Shown piece by piece: positions 10,922 to 22,439 of a stretch of 64,000 nt of DNA; position 1 is the first letter of the stretch; the number at the start of each line of letters is the position of its first letter. Position numbers and translations under genes: made by a program. Below the pieces are notes generated by a model. The model was given only the letters and a program-made list of their open reading frames with translations. It was not told the origin of the DNA and ran no database searches. Location: assembly GCF_000276665.1 (NCBI RefSeq), contig NW_004955470.1, positions 2,536,260 through 2,600,259 of the forward strand. The letters run 5' to 3'. Origin of the DNA: Chinchilla lanigera (Eukaryota; Chordata; Mammalia; Rodentia; Chinchillidae).

Positions 10922-12939
10922 CAGATAAAGGCATTTTAAGAAAGGAAAACTACAGACCAATAGCTCTGATAGAGATAGATGTCAATGTTACGGAAAAATT
11001 ATCAGTGAATCATACTTGACAATATTTAAAATAAATTATATACAAAAACCAAAAGGAATTTATTATAAATATCCAAGATTGATTTAAAATTGTGAGTCAA
11101 TTCATGTAGTATAACATGCTAACAGGGTAAGGAAGAAAAGTCACATGATGGTATCAATCAATGGTATCAGAACAAGCATCCAGTAATATTCAGCATTCAT
11201 CTATGATAAAATATCTCAGCAATAGGAATAAAAGAGAATTTCCTCACCTTGACAAAAAACATTCACAAAAAATTTTCAACCAACAGTTAATGGTGAAAGA
11301 CTGGACAGTGTCTTCCTAAAATCAGAGAGAAGACAAAGATGTCCTCTTTCACTATTTCTATTCAACATGATAGTGGAAATCATGACTACAGTTATCAAAT
11401 AAGAAACTGAGCTAAAAGAAAGATGTACAGATTGGAAAGAAAAGAATAAAATTGTTGTTATTAACAGATGCATGTTTATCACTGTGGAAAATACCAAATA
11501 CTCTACAAAAACAAGACAAAAATAACCAAATTTATGGAACTAACAGGGAAGCATACCAAGAACACAGGTACAAAGTCAGTATAGTAAAGTCAATTGCCTT
11601 CCTATAGACAGCAAACAATTAGAATTTGAAATGAAAGTCACATTACCATTTGCAACGTACCCCCAAAATCAGTACTTATATACATTTATCATAATATATA
11701 TATATAGGATCGTTATGTGAAAAACTAGAAAATGAAGAAAAAATGTAAATAAGTGCAAGGCTATTCCATGCTCATGGATTAGGGGACTTCATGTTGTAAA
11801 GATGTCAATTATTTCTAACTTGATCAGCACAATCCATTCAAAATACTAGCAATGTACTTTTAGATATTGATAAACTGATTCTAAAATTAATATAAAAAAG
11901 CAGAAGACTTAGAATAGCCAACACAATACTGACCAAGAAAATCAAAGTGGGAGAAGTCACAGTACTCAATTTCAAGAATTGCTATTAAGCTAATTAAGAT
12001 AGTGTAAGATTGGCAAGATAGATAACACAAATCAACAAATGGGAGCCCATAAGTAGACCCACACAAACATAATCAATTGATATTTGGCAAAGGTGCAAAG
12101 GCAATTCAATGGAGAAAGTAAAGTCTTTCCAAAAAGTGTACTGGAACGCTTGGATGTTCATATATATAGGCAACCAATCAGTCTGGACAGAACTCATTCT
12201 TTACACAAAAATTACCTCAAAATAGTTCCTAGACCTAAACACAAAAAGAAAATCTATAAATTTCTAGGATAAAAATCTGACATTTAGTTTGGTGATGAAT
12301 TTTTAGATGTAACATCTAAAGTATGGCTCATGAAAGAAAAAATATAGATGAATTTTACTGAAATTAAAAACTCATGCTCTACGAAAGACACGGATAAGAT
12401 ATTGAAAACATGTCCTACAGACTGGGAAGAAGCATTTCCCAAACACAAACTTGATGAAGACTTGAATCCAGATTTATTAAGAAATATTAAAACTCAGTAA
12501 TAAGAAAAAAAGTGGTCCAATTAAAAAATGGTCAGAAAATCTTGACAGACCCTGAATCAAAGAAGATATGCAAATGTCAAATATGTATATAAAACATCAT
12601 CTGTCAATAGGTAAATGCAAATTAATACATACCTATTCTATCACTACAATACATTTTATTAGCTAATCTGCAAAAAAATAAAAATACTAATTGCTGATGA
12701 AAATATAAAGCATTAAGAATCTTCATTCATTGCTGATTGGAATACAAACTAGTGTGGCTACTTTAAAAGACCGACAGTTTCTTACAAAGCTAAACATAGC
12801 CTTATTATGTGATCCAGCAATTGCTCTCCTAGATATTTATTCAGTTGATTGATTTTTTTGAGGTGCATAGAAATCTGCACTTCCATATGTGTGGCAGCTT
12901 TATAGAAAATTGCCCCAAACTGAAAGCTGCTACGACGTC

Positions 12940-13033
12940 TTGCAGTAGATGAATAGGTAAATAGCATGTGAAAATAAAGGCATACCACTCAAAGTTAACA
13001 AGAAATGCGCTATCAAACTATGTAAACACATAG
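12940..13033 (+). repeat. Left copy of a 94-bp near-identical duplication
   Basis: This 3'-end piece of the L1 recurs at 15182-15275 with three mismatches in 94 bp. See the partner entry; the flanks of the two copies do not match. Confidence 0.85.
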
Positions 13034-13287
13034 ACGAATCTTAAATACATACTGCTTACTGAAAAAAAACCCTCTGTGTAGATGATATTCTAGAAAAGGC
13101 AAAACCATGGAGATAAGAAACAGATCAGTGGTTTCTGGGAGATCCTGGAGATGGGAGAGTTCAATGATTGGTGTGCATGAGATCTTTTCAAGGACAGCGA
13201 GACTGCTGCATAGGATACTGTAGTGGTGGATACATAACACTGCTTTGGTCAAACTCATGGGACTTGACATCACTAAGAGTGAAACTT

Positions 13288-13511
13288 GCCAGGTGTGGTA
13301 GTGCACACCTGTAATCCCAGCACTCGGGAGGCTGAAGCAGCAGGATCGTTGCAAGTTACACCTGTAATCCCAGCACTCAGGAGGCTGAAGCAGCAGGATC
13401 GTTGCGAGTTCGAGGCCAGCCTGGGCTACAAAGTGAGCTCAAGGCTAGCCTGAACTGCATAGTGAGACTCTGTCTCAAAAAGACAAAAAAAACAAAACCA
13501 AAACAAAAATA
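13288..13511 (+). mobile_element. B1 SINE with 53-bp internal tandem duplication and 13-bp TSD
   Basis: Sense 7SL-derived SINE (GCCAGGTGTGGTAGTGCACA to GAGACTCTGTCTCAAAAAG) flanked by AAGAGTGAAACTT at 13275-13287 and 13512-13524. The 5' part holds two tandem 53-bp copies (13305-13357 and 13358-13410) of the block from ACACCTGTAATCCCAGCACT to the end of the left arm, differing at two positions. The right part has the usual B1 internal duplication. It is therefore longer than its relatives. Confidence 0.95.
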
Positions 13512-13524
13512 AAGAGTGAAACTT

Positions 13525-15181
13525 AACGTATGCAAATTTTAAATAGTCATGTGAGAAGCTGGGGAAATCCAGGCTGGATTGCTGAATAGGAAAAAAACAT
13601 TTGAGTGTATCACCCATATCAGAAATAACCCCACTGAAGGGGTGGGGTCAACTGTACCAACCAAGTAGCCCCAGAAATGAGTGGAGACTGTAAGGCTAAG
13701 AACAGAAGCAGTTGTAACAGCTTTGTATTTTAGTTGAGAAGATTGCTTCCCTTGGGGTAGGAGTTCTGATGCTACTGCCCGGGTACTCTAAATGAACGTA
13801 TGTGCTCGGCACACATAAATGAGTGCTGGAGCCTGGTATCTCACTATTGGGGTGGGGAGTTACAGAATTCCAGGAGGAGGGATCACCTGCTCTATGCATT
13901 TGAATGTTCCCCAGAGAGTTTATCCAGTCCCAAGGGAGGAATCACATCCAGTGGGCGAAGGCTGCAGGCAGGCAGTGCTCCCGTATCTGTTACCCGCTCT
14001 CCTGGGCCGTGCCGAGCCCCCGCGCGGGCACCGCAGCAGCGAGTGTGGGCAGAGACACTTCAGTCGAGTGGGGTGAAACTTTGAAGAGGCTGAGACCTCT
14101 GAGAGTTGAGGAGACTTTGAATCTCCCTTCAGCTCCCCAGCCCCAACCACAGCCTTTGCTTAATGTGAAACATGTGTTCGGCTTGAAAACAGTGAGGCTC
14201 GCTTCCACGCCAGTAGGACTGTTTTGCTCTAAGCTTCCTTGGTGGTTGGAAACAGAGTGAGCTCTGTGATGTGCACAGCACTTTGCAGAGAAGTCACTCC
14301 TGCAGGTCACAACCATAGATTTGGAGACAGATTAGGAGCCAGGGTCTCTGCCTCTCAGCAGTGGTGGTAGAGTCTGGGTGGCCTGGTGCTGGCCTAGGGG
14401 TGCTGGTCAGGTGCTGGCCTGGTGGCGCTGGCCTGGTGCTGGCCTGGTGGTGTTGGCCTCTGGGCCAACTGTCCACCTGCAAGGCCTGCAGAGAAGAGGC
14501 GAGGAAGGAGGCTGGAGTTGCTTGGAAGCTGAACAGTTCAGAAGCCAGGAGAGGGACCCTTCCAGAACAAGCGTGGGTCCAACCTCCCTTCCCATCTCTG
14601 GCCCTACTGGCAGCCTCTTCGTCCACATGATCAACAGCCTCTCTTCAAACCAGAACATCTGGCTTCACTGATGGTGCTTATCTAGCTGTGTGACCCTGGC
14701 TGAAGCCCGTGGCCTCTTGTCCAAGAAGTGATTGAATGCTTTTCAAAGAATCTTCCAGCTCTAAAAGTCATTTAGTTCTTTTTATCAATGAGTTAACAAG
14801 GAATTTAGCAACACTGAGCACTCCTGTAGATTTGGTCTAAGGTAACAGATCTCAGCTCCTGTAGATAGGTTGACCAGATATCTAAAATGGAAAGGCTTTG
14901 AGGCTCAGAATAGGTGACAAAAGCAAATAAGCATAAGAAATTCAGTTATAATCAAATTTCAAGGAATCTTCACTGAGTAACTTATACATTCAGAGAACCA
15001 AGCTCATGAGGAGGGCATCAAAAACATTATTCTCTGTCTGAAAAAAATCTCATTTAATGCACTAAGTAATGTGTAGTGGGGGGCAAATATCTCAAGGTGA
15101 GTACAAATAACAGGAAACTATAGAGGACTAGTCAGGCTAAACAAGCAGGTACTGGGGAGGCAACTGTAGGGGTACAAAGAT
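13525..15181. other. Mostly unique DNA
   Basis: No exon or RNA gene is recognised. A GC-richer patch near 13985-14070 has several CpGs but is short. A MIR-like scrap is possible at about 14660-14730 (AGCTGTGTGACCCTGGCTGA). A minisatellite at 14377-14460 is listed separately. Confidence 0.4.
14377..14460. repeat. Minisatellite of GGTGCTGGCCT-type units
   Basis: GGTGCTGGCCT and variants (GGCGCTGGCCT, GGTGTTGGCCT) recur six or more times in about 85 bp. The array is G-rich on the plus strand and should be variable in length. Confidence 0.8.
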
Positions 15182-15275
15182 TTGCAGTAGATGAATGGGT
15201 AAATAGCATGCGAAAATAAAGGCATACCACTCAAAGTTAACAAGAAATGCGCTATCAAACTATGTAAAAACATAG
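15182..15275 (+). repeat. Right copy of the 94-bp duplication (orphan L1 3' fragment)
   Basis: Runs from TTGCAGTAGATGAATGGGTA to ACATAG and differs from 12940-13033 at only three positions. It has no A-tail, no further L1 sequence on either side and no obvious target-site duplication, so it does not look like an ordinary L1 insertion. Confidence 0.85.
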
Positions 15276-16144
15276 CTCTAGGCACCTCCATGGCCAAAGT
15301 GCTATCACAAGGAGGGGCTGCCGGGGGCCTGGAAGAGGGGACACATTCTGTGAGGACTTCCCTAAGCCAAGAGGATGGTGGCATCACTAATTCTCAAGGA
15401 CACTGGAGAGATAGGCCTGGGGAGGCCAGGGCCTGAGGAAGGAAAGAGACAGAGGCACTGGTGCAGAAGGACCTGGGGGGCTGCCAGCAAGTGGGAGATG
15501 CTTCACCTCTAGGACTGGGCATCCGGTCAGGGCATACAGCACAGTGGGGATTCCACCCTCTCACGTGTCTTCTTACTTATGCCTCCTGCAGCCCTGTGCC
15601 CACCTGGATAGCCAGCCCTGGAAGCACTCCACTGTCGTTTCCACTTGGATCCTGTGGATGAATTTTCAGTTTTCTCCCGACACCACGTTGGGATCAGGAG
15701 GAAGTTAACCAGAGGCTCGGCAAAGGGCGTTCCTCCACATCGTGATTTTCAAGGGAGCCCACCTATGTCCGAAAGGGGAAGTAGGTGCTTGTCTTGCTTC
15801 TGGGACATTTTAGGAGAAACAAGCAAAATACAGTTTCTGTTGAGGGTAAAGCAGGGTGGGGGTGTAGGGGAAGACAGGCAGCCTTCCTTTCCTGCTCTTT
15901 GCTGAGGGGGTGGTCTGGAGCAGGACTCTGTGGGCAGGGCTCGCGTTGTGCAAAGCCAGGAGGGATTTCAGGGTTGGCTTTAAAGGGACAGTAAGGGTTG
16001 TGGGATGAACTAGTGGGTGCATGTAACAGAAATGGACTGTTTCACGTTGCTGGAGACAGGAATTTCTGCCTTCATCTGCCTGTGGCGTTTGCCCCGATGC
16101 ATGCCTCTGTCTTCCAGTTTCCCTGTGGTATGAGGACTCTGGTC
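15276..16144. other. Unique DNA, no feature recognised
   Basis: No repeat, exon or RNA gene recognised by eye. Confidence 0.4.
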
Positions 16145-16288
16145 ATATTGGATTTGGGCTCATCCCCAGGACCTCAGATTAACTACATCAATAACAACCC
16201 TCTTTCCAGATCAGGCACATTCGGAGGTTCTGGGGTTAGGGCCTGAATGCATGGCTTTGGTATGGGACACAGTTCAACTCATAACATC
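16145..16288 (-). mobile_element. MaLR/MLT-type LTR fragment, antisense
   Basis: Carries CAGATTAACTACATCAATAA, then GAGGTTCTGGGGTTAGGGCC and GGGACACAGTTCAACTCATA, the reversed 5' half of an MLT-type LTR. The other half is missing. Confidence 0.65.
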
Positions 16289-17663
16289 TTTCTACACAGA
16301 GAGCCAAGCTTAAGGATGCACCAGCTGCAGGCAGGAGAAGAGGGGGAAATGCATTGGGTCCCTCGGTGAGGCAGCCCTGGGCTGGCTTTGAGCCACTGTC
16401 CCCACGCTGCAGATGCACACACGTCACGGCAAAGCCCAGTGCGAACTGAGACCACTGGATGCCAACCCCACTGCCAGGGCCAGGAGGGGCAGGGCTGCTG
16501 GTGAGAGCACAGGAGGCCCGCTGATGCACAATCCCTATGAAGACCGTTGCCTGCCTGTGTAGTCTGGGCCCCCAAGGGTGCCTGTCCAGAGGGCTGGGCA
16601 GTAGGATGCTCTCGGTGCCATCATCTGGACCCAGCCAGGCATGATGTGGCCTTGTGCCTGGACGTCCTTGCTGAGGAATGGGGATGGCTCCGTGCCCTGC
16701 CTGCCCACCTAAGATTGGGTGCAGCTCAAGTGCAATAACACGGCGGTGACAGGAGACGCTGTCATCTGACTCTCGATGCTCTGCGCTGCGCTGTCCGATC
16801 AGCGCTCCATGCCTGCCTCAGGTTGAAACACGTCTAATGGGCTTCTCGGGAAAGCTTTGTGCACAGAGATGGCTCAGCCGCTCCTCCCTGGCAGCCCGCC
16901 TGCTGCCACTGCGAAGGCAAAGCCTGCGCTCCCCACTTGGAGAGCCTGAAGCAAGGCAGCCTTTCTGGCTGGGTTCTGGCCAGGTAAGCCGGCCTGAGGG
17001 ACAAGGAAAGGCTCCTCGGCTGGCACCTGTGGCTCCGATTTCTCCCCTGCAGCCTGAGCTCTCTCTGCTGGTGTTTTCCAGAGCACGTCGGTCCTGCCAG
17101 ATTGACAGCTCCTTCTTGGTTGGGATCAGAGTGTAGGAAGTGGGCTTTTCAAGCTCCGCTTGCAGCTCTGCCTGCCAAAAGCCCCGCCACCACTGCCGGT
17201 TGCCTTGTTTACCCTGGCCACCAGGCCGCTCTGCACTCTAAGAAAACAGATTACTGTCCAGAGAAAAGTTTCCTTTCTGGAGGTGGCTCAAGTTCTGAAA
17301 GAAAGGCTTCCTGCGGCCTACGACACGGTTCGGTTTGTTTTATCTGTCTCCACCTGCGGAGCAGGGAATTAACCTGCTGCCCAGGGCCGGGGCCAGCAGA
17401 TGACTGGAGGAAAGCGGAGCTGGGGTGTGCGTTTTCCACAGCACAGCGCCGCCTTGTTCTCCTCTGCAGAGCATTGTGTGCATGAGGCCCGGGCCCACAT
17501 CTGAATAGGACTCTGTGTAACTCGATCTGTTTTCTTTCTTTGCTATAGTCTGCGTGCCAAATTTAACTGCGCCCCGATCTGTGGTTTGTGTATGCAGAGT
17601 TGTGCAGGAGGGGAAGGAACCGGAGGGGGGAGGCTGTATCCATGTGGGTTTTCTCTACCTTCC

Positions 17664-17690
17664 TTTTTTTTTTTTTTTTTTTTTTTTTTT
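17664..17690. repeat. Homopolymer T tract (27)
   Basis: Uninterrupted T run. No SINE body is recognisable next to it. Confidence 0.9.
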
Positions 17691-18332
17691 GGCTTGCCGG
17701 CTTACTCACTGTTTGCAGTGTAGAACTTAACAGGATGGCGCGCTCCTGTCCTCAGCCCTTAACCCTTTAGGGATAAGCAGCAGGCGACCTCACAAAGGCC
17801 CCCGGTGCCCTGCCGGGAAGTGCTGTGTGGTTGGAGTTAACTGAGGGCTCTGAAAATGTAACCGTTCCCTAAAGGGCCACCACAGCAATTAGTGGGGCCC
17901 TGCTCCCAAACACAGAAACATCCCACTTGCAAACAAGCAGGGAGGGGCCTCAGAGCGAAGTCACTACCCCTGTGCCTAAGGGTGCGGTATCTCAACACCC
18001 TGTGCTCTCCTAAAGTTCTCCAAAAGCTGATGCTGCAGGAAGCTTCCCAACAGACACAGGAATCTGCTGTCCCATTAAAAGGGGGTTAGGCTGGCTCTTG
18101 GCAGGGGAGATGTGAACTGGCTCAGCGATCACAGAGTTGCCCGTTGCTGGCCCCAGCTGATGGATGAGGCTTCCCGGGTGAATTGGAGCGGAGCTTCCCG
18201 TTGCTGGAGGGAGAAGGCACGCAGACCGAGTATTTTGGTACCCGCTACCAGGTGGCTGCCGAAGAGAGCTCCTCTCTCCCCCAGTCCCTTCCAGGAAAGC
18301 TCCCAGAAAGAAAGTTTTACTGTAGGTCTTTA

Positions 18333-18353
18333 GGGTCCAGGGTCCAGGGTCCA
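18333..18353. repeat. (GGGTCCA)3 heptamer array
   Basis: Three perfect 7-bp units followed by GGGG. The G-triplets give a weak quadruplex potential on the plus strand. Confidence 0.9.
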
Positions 18354-20379
18354 GGGGAGCGAGGGATGGCAGTGGAGAGCACTGGGTTTCACTGCCCATG
18401 TCTTTCAGAAATCACAGAAATGCTAAAAAGTACAGAAGCGTGGGGCTCTTTGGGAGGGCAAGATGTCTTGGGTCATCTTGGGCTATATTTAGAATGGCAA
18501 ATGTGCCGGCTCAGAGCAAAGCCCTCACGTGCCCTTGTCCACGCAGTGTGCTGGAATCCCTGTCCCAAGGGCCCTGGCATCTGTCTTTACCCAGTCCGGC
18601 ATCTCTTCCTCTCCAGCCCTCCTTCCCAGCCAGACCAAAGCCCATGCAAGCGAGACCTGCATCCCCTATTAGTGACCTGTGGTGGGGCAGGGCTGTGAGG
18701 ACCCAGAGTAGCACCCAGCATCCAGGGCGACTCAGAAGCACGTACTTGACCTCCAGCAGGAACTCTAGTACTGAGCCTGTTCTCCGAGGGAGCATGCTGG
18801 GACGGGTGGTGCCAGGGTGCCAGCCTTGGTGCACCTCACCATTTATCCTCTGGGTACTGTCACCACAGACGGGGAGGCTCTTCACTGGTAGTGAGCTGCC
18901 CGGTTCACGTCAACACCGTTAACTTGCTTTCTGTAATCACCAAGATGCTTATAAGATCCTGGAAGTTCATTGCACAACTGTCCGGCCACAGAGCTGCACA
19001 TGGTTTCTCAGAAAGTGCAGCGCAAACCTCCTATCACCCATCTCACCCTTACCCCAATTCCAAGTTCACTCAGGAGCCTGGACAGCATGGAGGCAAAGTC
19101 CTGGGCACGAAAGGAGACCAGGGGAACACACGCAGTCCTCGCTTCCTGGACCTGCTGTGGGCCAGGCCATCTCTGACAGGAAAGAATGACTGGGCTGATG
19201 GTTCCTCACATGCTTTGTTGGTTCTACCTGGGAAATTCACTGTGGTGTTGTCTCCTAGCCCACGTCTTCCATGCAGTCTGCAGCCCAAATTTATTCCTTA
19301 GACTCCTGCTCCTGACAGCAGCCAGCATTAGCTTCCATACCTTCTCCTACTTGGAACCCCACTGTGGCTTCCTGTTTCAACTAGAACAGAACTTGCCCTC
19401 CTCTCTATGCCCAGCAAGGATCTCCCTGATGTCCAGCTTTGGTTCATTGACTCTGCCCTGGACTGGGCCAGCTTTAGGGGCTTGGATTTACTGCTGTGGT
19501 TAACTGCAGCCTGCTCCCGTGCATCTATGTCAGGGTGAAGGTAGCTGTTCCATTATGGGCCCAGCCTCCCACAGCACGCTGGATTTCCTCTCTTGCCCAG
19601 GGTGAGGCTGCCCATCATGATTCCCACAACATGGGCTTCCAAGACCTGGGATCCCAGGACACAGGCCTGCTACTTCCTCCTTGGCCAGTGCCGGTGGATG
19701 TGAGTCTTCCACCACAGGCCCTGGCCAGAGCTCGGAGCTTGCAGCTGGGCAAAGTGGCTGCTCTTTCATGGACATTAGGACCTGCTCGGAGACGGGACAG
19801 GTCCCATGCACCTGCTTAGAAGACCCTTCTTGAAACTAACTGATTGACACACTTCTGCACTTGGATTTTTTATTCTATTACTGCATCATCTCGAAAGAAA
19901 ATTCTCTTAGAGTAAATGAAACTCGAGCTGAGCTGAATGTCCAGAGCAGTGCCTGCCCATGCACCATTTAATCTGCTGTCTCCAAATAGTTTGCTCCCAT
20001 TTATCAGGCCTAAAATGACCTTGACCTGTCTAAATGAATCACCTGGAAGCGGCATCAAGTTTCTCGCTCAGAAAAACACCCTTTCAAGGGTTTTCTAGGG
20101 CAGCCTGGGACAGGAGCCCCCAGCGGGGAGTTTCGCGGGGGAGCTTAAGCCACCACTGGTCCTTTGCCAAGATGGTATTTGAGGTCCCCGGAGGGAAAGC
20201 AGGAATCCCCTTCCTTACATGCACCCTTCAGCTCCAGGGACCTACCCACCGTAGATGTGTACAGCTTGGATTTGGCCCCCACTGGTTCAAAACCGAAAAT
20301 TTCATATGAAAAACCACAGAAGACCAATGTTAACTGACACCGAGCAGATCATCGAGACAGCCCGCCACCACGTATTCTG

Positions 20380-20700
20380 CCTTTCCGATTTCTTTCAAGA
20401 TCCCAGAGCTGCATCCTCCCTGTCATCAGTTTAACATGTGACCATTGTTTAATTAAAATTCAGTATCATCAAACAGGTCATGGGGTGTGAGCAAATATTC
20501 TCTTTGTTCTAAAAATCCAAATGTAATGAAACTGCCATTCACAATTGTTTTCCAGTGGGCTGCTTATTAAAAAAATGATTTTCAGTGAAAAAGATAGGTG
20601 AATTTTCACAGCATGGGGTCCATCAGGAATCAAATGTGCACCAATCACAGTCCTGCCCCGGGGTATAAAGTGTGTGTACGCTGGATCTATTGTCAAGTAT
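20380..20700. promoter_or_regulatory. Candidate conserved non-coding element with CCAAT and TATA-like motifs
   Basis: Repeat-free, AT-rich unique DNA with clustered homeodomain/SOX/TCF-like words (TTTAATTAAAATTC, CCATTGTTT, CACAATTG). At 20641-20647 lies ACCAATC and at 20662-20668 GTATAAA, but their 20-bp spacing is shorter than in typical promoters. Conservation cannot be judged without alignment. Confidence 0.25.
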
Positions 20701-20961
20701 CAATTTCAGGCTCACTGTTTCAGAGGTTGTGTGACTACTATTCTGTGTTCTGGGTATTTTATAGACTCTCTTTGGAGACAAATTATGACATAAATGTTTG
20801 TAGAAGAATACACCTTTCACAGTGTGCCTGACAGCACACGTGGGGTCCAGGGCAGTGCAGAAGGCAGGCAGGACTGGGATGCTGGGCTGTGGAACTTGTT
20901 GCCTGGGACAGAGGCCTTGTGTGTGGTGACTGGGCGAATCCTGATGGTCAGACCCCCAGCT

Positions 20962-20973
20962 GCCACCTGGTGG
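20962..20973 (-). promoter_or_regulatory. Candidate CTCF motif
   Basis: The plus strand reads GCCACCTGGTGG, so the minus strand reads CCACCAGGTGGC. This matches CCASYAGRKGGC at every position and continues with A. It lies in unique DNA. Its orientation converges with the 7160 motif. Confidence 0.35.
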
Positions 20974-22219
20974 GAACAAAGCTAATGCAGCCCCTTCCTT
21001 CCACCTGTAGGGACACCCAAGGACCCCAGTGGGAAATCACAAACCATAACAGAGTCTGTGCTTTTTATTTGGTTTCAATACCTGAGCCTTCATGGAAAAA
21101 TGTAATGATTTCTGTCTCTGTTTACAAAGATCAAAAGATCTGTGTTTCCCCAGTCTCTGTCTGCCGAAGCCAGTATGAGCTGCCCAGGATTGTCCTTCAG
21201 TCCTTCCGTTCCTGCTGGGTGGGCCCTGTGGGTATTTGAGTCATGGCATTACCCTGAGAGATATTTGGATTGGAGGAATCTTTTCCTCTGCACTTAGGGC
21301 ATCAGAGTGGCCCTAAGCAAACTATCCTGGAGGCAGGCCTCAGTTTGCTCAGCTGTATAGTGGGTTGAGGGTATGGCCTCATAGAGTGGCTGCATGTAAG
21401 AGGAGGAACTCCTGAAAGACCACATCTGCATAAAGAAGCCTCAGATCACATCTGTGTGTCCTTGGGGGACATTGGTACCCCTCTGGGATGACAATAATGC
21501 AAGCAGCCAGCACAGCTTTCTTCTTGGACAGCCACTGGGAAGCAGGACAGAACTGCTCAGAAGCTAAGGGCTCCTGGCTCTTGTCTGTGACCAAGGCCTG
21601 GGCTCAGACCAGAGGTGAGGCAGGAACGATGCGCTACACAAAGGCTTCAGGGACATCTTGAATTTGTTTATACTACTCTGCCACAATCCAGATCTTTTAA
21701 ATTCACAGCAAATCTGACTCCCTCAACACATCTGCGGTAAAATGTTAGACTTGTGTGCAGAGAGTGTGTATAGATGGGTTTTTTTTTCCACAACTAAATC
21801 CATAGTTACCCTCCAAGTTGTAATCTTATCATATTTAACCAGTTCCACATAAACAGATCTAGGTATATTTTCAGTAGTTTCAGCTGAAACCTGTTAAGAA
21901 CAGATGTGCACACAGTCCCCTGGCACTGATCCGTTTAAATGTATTTTTCCATCCACAGCTTTTGCTTTCTCCCCTTCCTTGGAGAGGGGAAAGAACAAGA
22001 AAGTGGAACCATCACTAAAGTGACTGTTACATGCCCTGGGGTCACTGCAACCAGTGTTTCCCACTGGCTTTCAAACAACTGTGCCCTGTGAGGCTATGAA
22101 CCCCGAGTGTGTGTCTGCCACCTGTGTCACCGCTAGTTTTTCCCTACTCCGGCAGAAATCAACAGCCCTAACTAAAGGCTTGAGCAACTGTCCCTCTGTC
22201 TCTTTTGGGGGAAGGAAGG
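20974..22219. other. Unique DNA, possible MIR scrap
   Basis: Around 21305-21400 the order CTAAGCAAACTATCC, GCCTCAGTTTGCTCAGCTGT, ATAGTGGGTTGAGGGTATGG suggests a MIR fragment in sense. The rest shows no recognised feature. Confidence 0.35.
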
Positions 22220-22396
22220 AAGAGTATCAGAGATTTAACCCGGAGTCTTCACACTGAGCTCTATCCCCAGACCTTTTTAATTTCTTATGTTGAAATAGGG
22301 TCTCGCTAAATTGTCCAGTCTGAGCTCAAACTTGCAATTCTCCTGCCTCAGCCTCCCAGAGTGCTGGGATTACAGCTGTGTACCAACATAGCTGGC
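22220..22396 (-). mobile_element. B1-dID dimeric SINE, antisense
   Basis: A reversed ID half (GATTTAACCCGGAGTCTTC... CTGAGCTCTATCCCCAGACC) is joined through a short spacer to a reversed B1 half (GGGTCTCGCTAAATTGTCCA to GTGCTGGGATTACAGCTGTG). This B1-then-ID order is the B1-dID architecture. It is moderately diverged. Confidence 0.8.
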
Positions 22397-22439
22397 CTAT
22401 CTATCTCTTTGACCCTTTGGCTCTTTAACTTGCCAGAAA

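Larger units (their letters stand above)
9900..13274 (+). mobile_element. L1 LINE remnant (ORF2 reverse-transcriptase region to 3' end), sense
   Basis: Broken but readable ORF2 pieces occur in order. At 10344-10370 the frame reads KALGPDNFT, corresponding to the conserved GPDGFT block of L1 reverse transcriptase. At 10948-10971 it reads NYRPIALI, corresponding to the NFRPISL block. Later wording (ATGTCCTCTTTCACTATTTC; then CCAATTAAAAAATGGTCAGA) continues to the ORF2 C-terminus near 12900-13100. Many stops and frameshifts make it non-functional. A MaLR LTR (10465-10811) and an ID-like SINE (10844-10921) interrupt it, and a B1 lies at its end. Confidence 0.85.
16289..20379. other. Mostly unique DNA with some CpG-containing patches
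   Basis: No exon could be established. Patches near 16735-16815 and 17150-17460 carry more CpGs than their surroundings, but neither reaches island density over 200 bp by eye. A 27-T run lies at 17664-17690 and could be the tail of an unrecognised antisense retroelement. A weak L2 sense fragment may cover about 19270-19480. Confidence 0.35.

Noticed and set aside
14377..14460. Repeated GGTGCTGGCCT units that might encode a repeat protein
   Set aside because: The unit length varies, frames shift between units and there is no flanking coding sequence; it is a minisatellite.
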